64,000 nt of DNA from Hyperoplus lanceolatus (Eukaryota > Chordata > Actinopteri > Uranoscopiformes > Ammodytidae), in assembly GCA_026929865.2 (NCBI GenBank), contig CM049400.1, positions 25,386,501 to 25,450,500 on the forward strand. Direction: 5' to 3'. The notes beneath the pieces were generated by a model that was given only the letters and a program-made list of their open reading frames with translations, did no database searches and was not told where the DNA came from. The position numbers and the translations under genes are program-made. How positions within the stretch are numbered: the first letter of the stretch is position 1; each line of letters starts with the position of its first letter. Below, in pieces: positions 62,301-64,000 of this stretch.

Positions 62301-64000
62301 AGATAGGAGGGAGCCAGAGGGCCGCACCTCCTGGTGTAATGTGTGTGGCAGGAAAAACAGAGCATTCAAGTATGAGTTACTGCAAAACAATAGCTACAGG
62401 GAAGGACAACTGTCTTTGAGATAGGTGAACATCACCGACTCCATGGGCAAGAATGGAATGCACATACTACTAAACTGCTCCGACTGGATGCGGAAATGCG
62501 GTAGAATGTAAGCGTGGAGAATATCTGATGAGAGATTGTTTGGTATGCCTTCCACATGCTTTTCCAGCTGAGATCCAGTCTCTGCAGAATTGGGAAAAGG
62601 CGAAGGGTATAGAGCTGAAGGTTAGTATGTTCAAGGAAACAGCAATAGCATGCGTGGCAACTTGCCAGTCGGTGTTAACGTATTGTAAATGAAGACGCAG
62701 CAGCAGTGTCAAAGTGGCTTTAATCTTCCTCAACTGAACCTCCTGACGTTTAGCTATGCAGACGACACAGATAAAACCATATAGAATAATCCCCCACGTA
62801 TAGCTCTGGCAAAGGCACCTCGTCTCTCTCTCTCGCTCACATATCTAACATGTATCCCCTCAGCCCTCAAAATCCCAGCTTAACCCTCACCCCGCGAAAC
62901 AAGGCGGCTAGTTATCACTGCGGCTTTGACATTAGCATGCACGCCCTCTCTCATTTGGGAGATCTTCTTAAGAGTCCGGGATGATAAAAAGCTTTCCTCT
63001 CTGCCGCTCTTCCATTCCTGACTTTGACTCACCCTTCCTCCGCCTGGACCTGCCTGCCTCTAACTATGAGTTAGAGATGAAACGCTTCATTCTCTCCTCC
63101 CTTTCTATTATCATGCAGTGGTGCTAGCACAGCCCTGCTTGACATTTTCCTTTTCTTCTACTCTCTTCTCCAGTCTCTCGGTCCACACCTGCTGACACTT
63201 GGGAAACAACTGCTGTCCTATGCATAAAACACCACTATTTCCCTGCCATTATAAACCAAGCCACCTCTACTACTCGGCTCCTCGTCGTCATGATTACGAC
63301 CAATTCCTTGGGGCAATTTACTTTAACTGCTATACAAATGGCTGTTTTCCATTAATAGTAGTTTTATGAGGGTTAAGAATCCACATGGATCCATAAAATA
63401 GCATGCTCTCCTGAAAACATGCTAATGTGAGAATTATAATTGTTTTTGTGTCAGGAAGGGTGTGTGTATGTATGTGAGGGGGGTCTGGATAACGCAAATC
63501 TTTGACATGATGACGCTAAGTAAACAGACTCAGACAGTGCTCTAATTTGTTATTCCGTGTTTAGATTTCTGTCCATCCCCTTACATTTCTTCAGAAAGCC
63601 ATGGGCTAAAAATACATTCCCACAATGTCAGTATAATACTTTGATAATGCAATTACACTGCTTCGTGGCTGAATGGGGAGGGCAAAGGAACATGAAAGAG
63701 AGGTTGGGTGCAAGAAGGGTTGCCAGAGCTATGGATTATGAGAGAGCGTGATAATAAAATGAAATCATCAGACACTCAAGCGATTATGCTAATGAACTCA
63801 TTCCGTATTCATCATTGGTTAATCGGCACGTGGGCGAGAAAGTGGTGGCATTTTCTTGAACACAGAAAGCTTTGATTAAGCAGGCAGTGAGTTACCTCAC
63901 TTCTGGAGTAGGAAAGCCTGAGGTGGGTAAAAAAAAATATTATTTTTTTTTTTAAAGTTGACTAATAAAAAATAAATAAAGTAGCAATAAAAGTCACATC
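56372..64000 (-). other. kcnd2 intron 1 (3' part)
   Basis: At least 7.6 kb of intron. By eye it has no transposon ends, SINE or long microsatellite, in contrast to the 14-40 kb region. It contains two short palindromes (near 60580-60617 and at 61885-61923). No exon with family similarity was found. Confidence 0.75.
61885..61923. repeat. Perfect 15-bp-arm stem-loop
   Basis: CAATGCAGTGGTACA (61885-61899) and TGTACCACTGCATTG (61909-61923) are exact inverse copies around a 9-nt loop. Pairing does not extend outward, so it is too short for a microRNA precursor. Confidence 0.9.

Overview
The window is nuclear DNA from a ray-finned fish, almost certainly a teleost. The evidence is split genes with GT-AG introns, vertebrate protein families (endoplasmin with a KDEL tail, a Kv4 channel, PKA-RII), a parietopsin gene (a photopigment that fish and reptiles keep and mammals have lost), and a dense load of fish-type DNA transposons, SINEs and CA/GATA microsatellites. 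The species cannot be named from this sequence.

Layout, left to right. (1) 336-1779, minus: the first two coding exons of a PKA type II-beta regulatory subunit gene (prkar2b); the rest lies beyond the left edge. (2) 5808-13371, minus: complete hsp90b1 (GRP94/endoplasmin), 18 coding exons that splice in frame to 800 residues. Its upstream region carries two exact ER-stress elements (CCAAT-N9-CCACG), one in each orientation. (3) 14.6-23.3 kb: a transposon bed with a 5'-truncated L1/Tx1-like LINE, several TIR elements, two 408-bp copies of one MITE, a SINE and a 1.56-kb fold-back hAT-type element built from minisatellites. (4) 23540-41130, plus: complete nt5dc3, 14 coding exons, 573 residues. 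Its introns hold large nested transposons, among them a Tc1 copy broken by a LINE and by a hAT element, and a 4.4-kb TIR element with remains of an uncharacterised protein. (5) 42865-44936, plus: complete four-exon opsin, identified as parietopsin by its Gln at the 113 position and Glu at the 181 position. (6) 47765-49886, plus: a two-exon orphan class A GPCR with a very long third intracellular loop. (7) 51766-56371, minus: the last five coding exons of kcnd2 (Kv4.2), ending in the VSAL tail. The remaining bases to 64000 lie in its large first intron and look nearly free of repeats.

The genes do not form a pathway. The neighbourhood joins relatives of human 7q (PRKAR2B, KCND2) and human 12q23 (HSP90B1, NT5DC3) around a photoreceptor gene absent from mammals. 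Every exon boundary in the complete gene models was checked by hand for splice consensus and for codon phase. No undescribed multi-gene system was found. The most unusual items are the nested transposon architecture, the fossil uncharacterised transposon protein, the transposon end 21 bp from an nt5dc3 splice acceptor, the GC-AG intron and paired ER-stress elements of hsp90b1, and the orphan GPCR.
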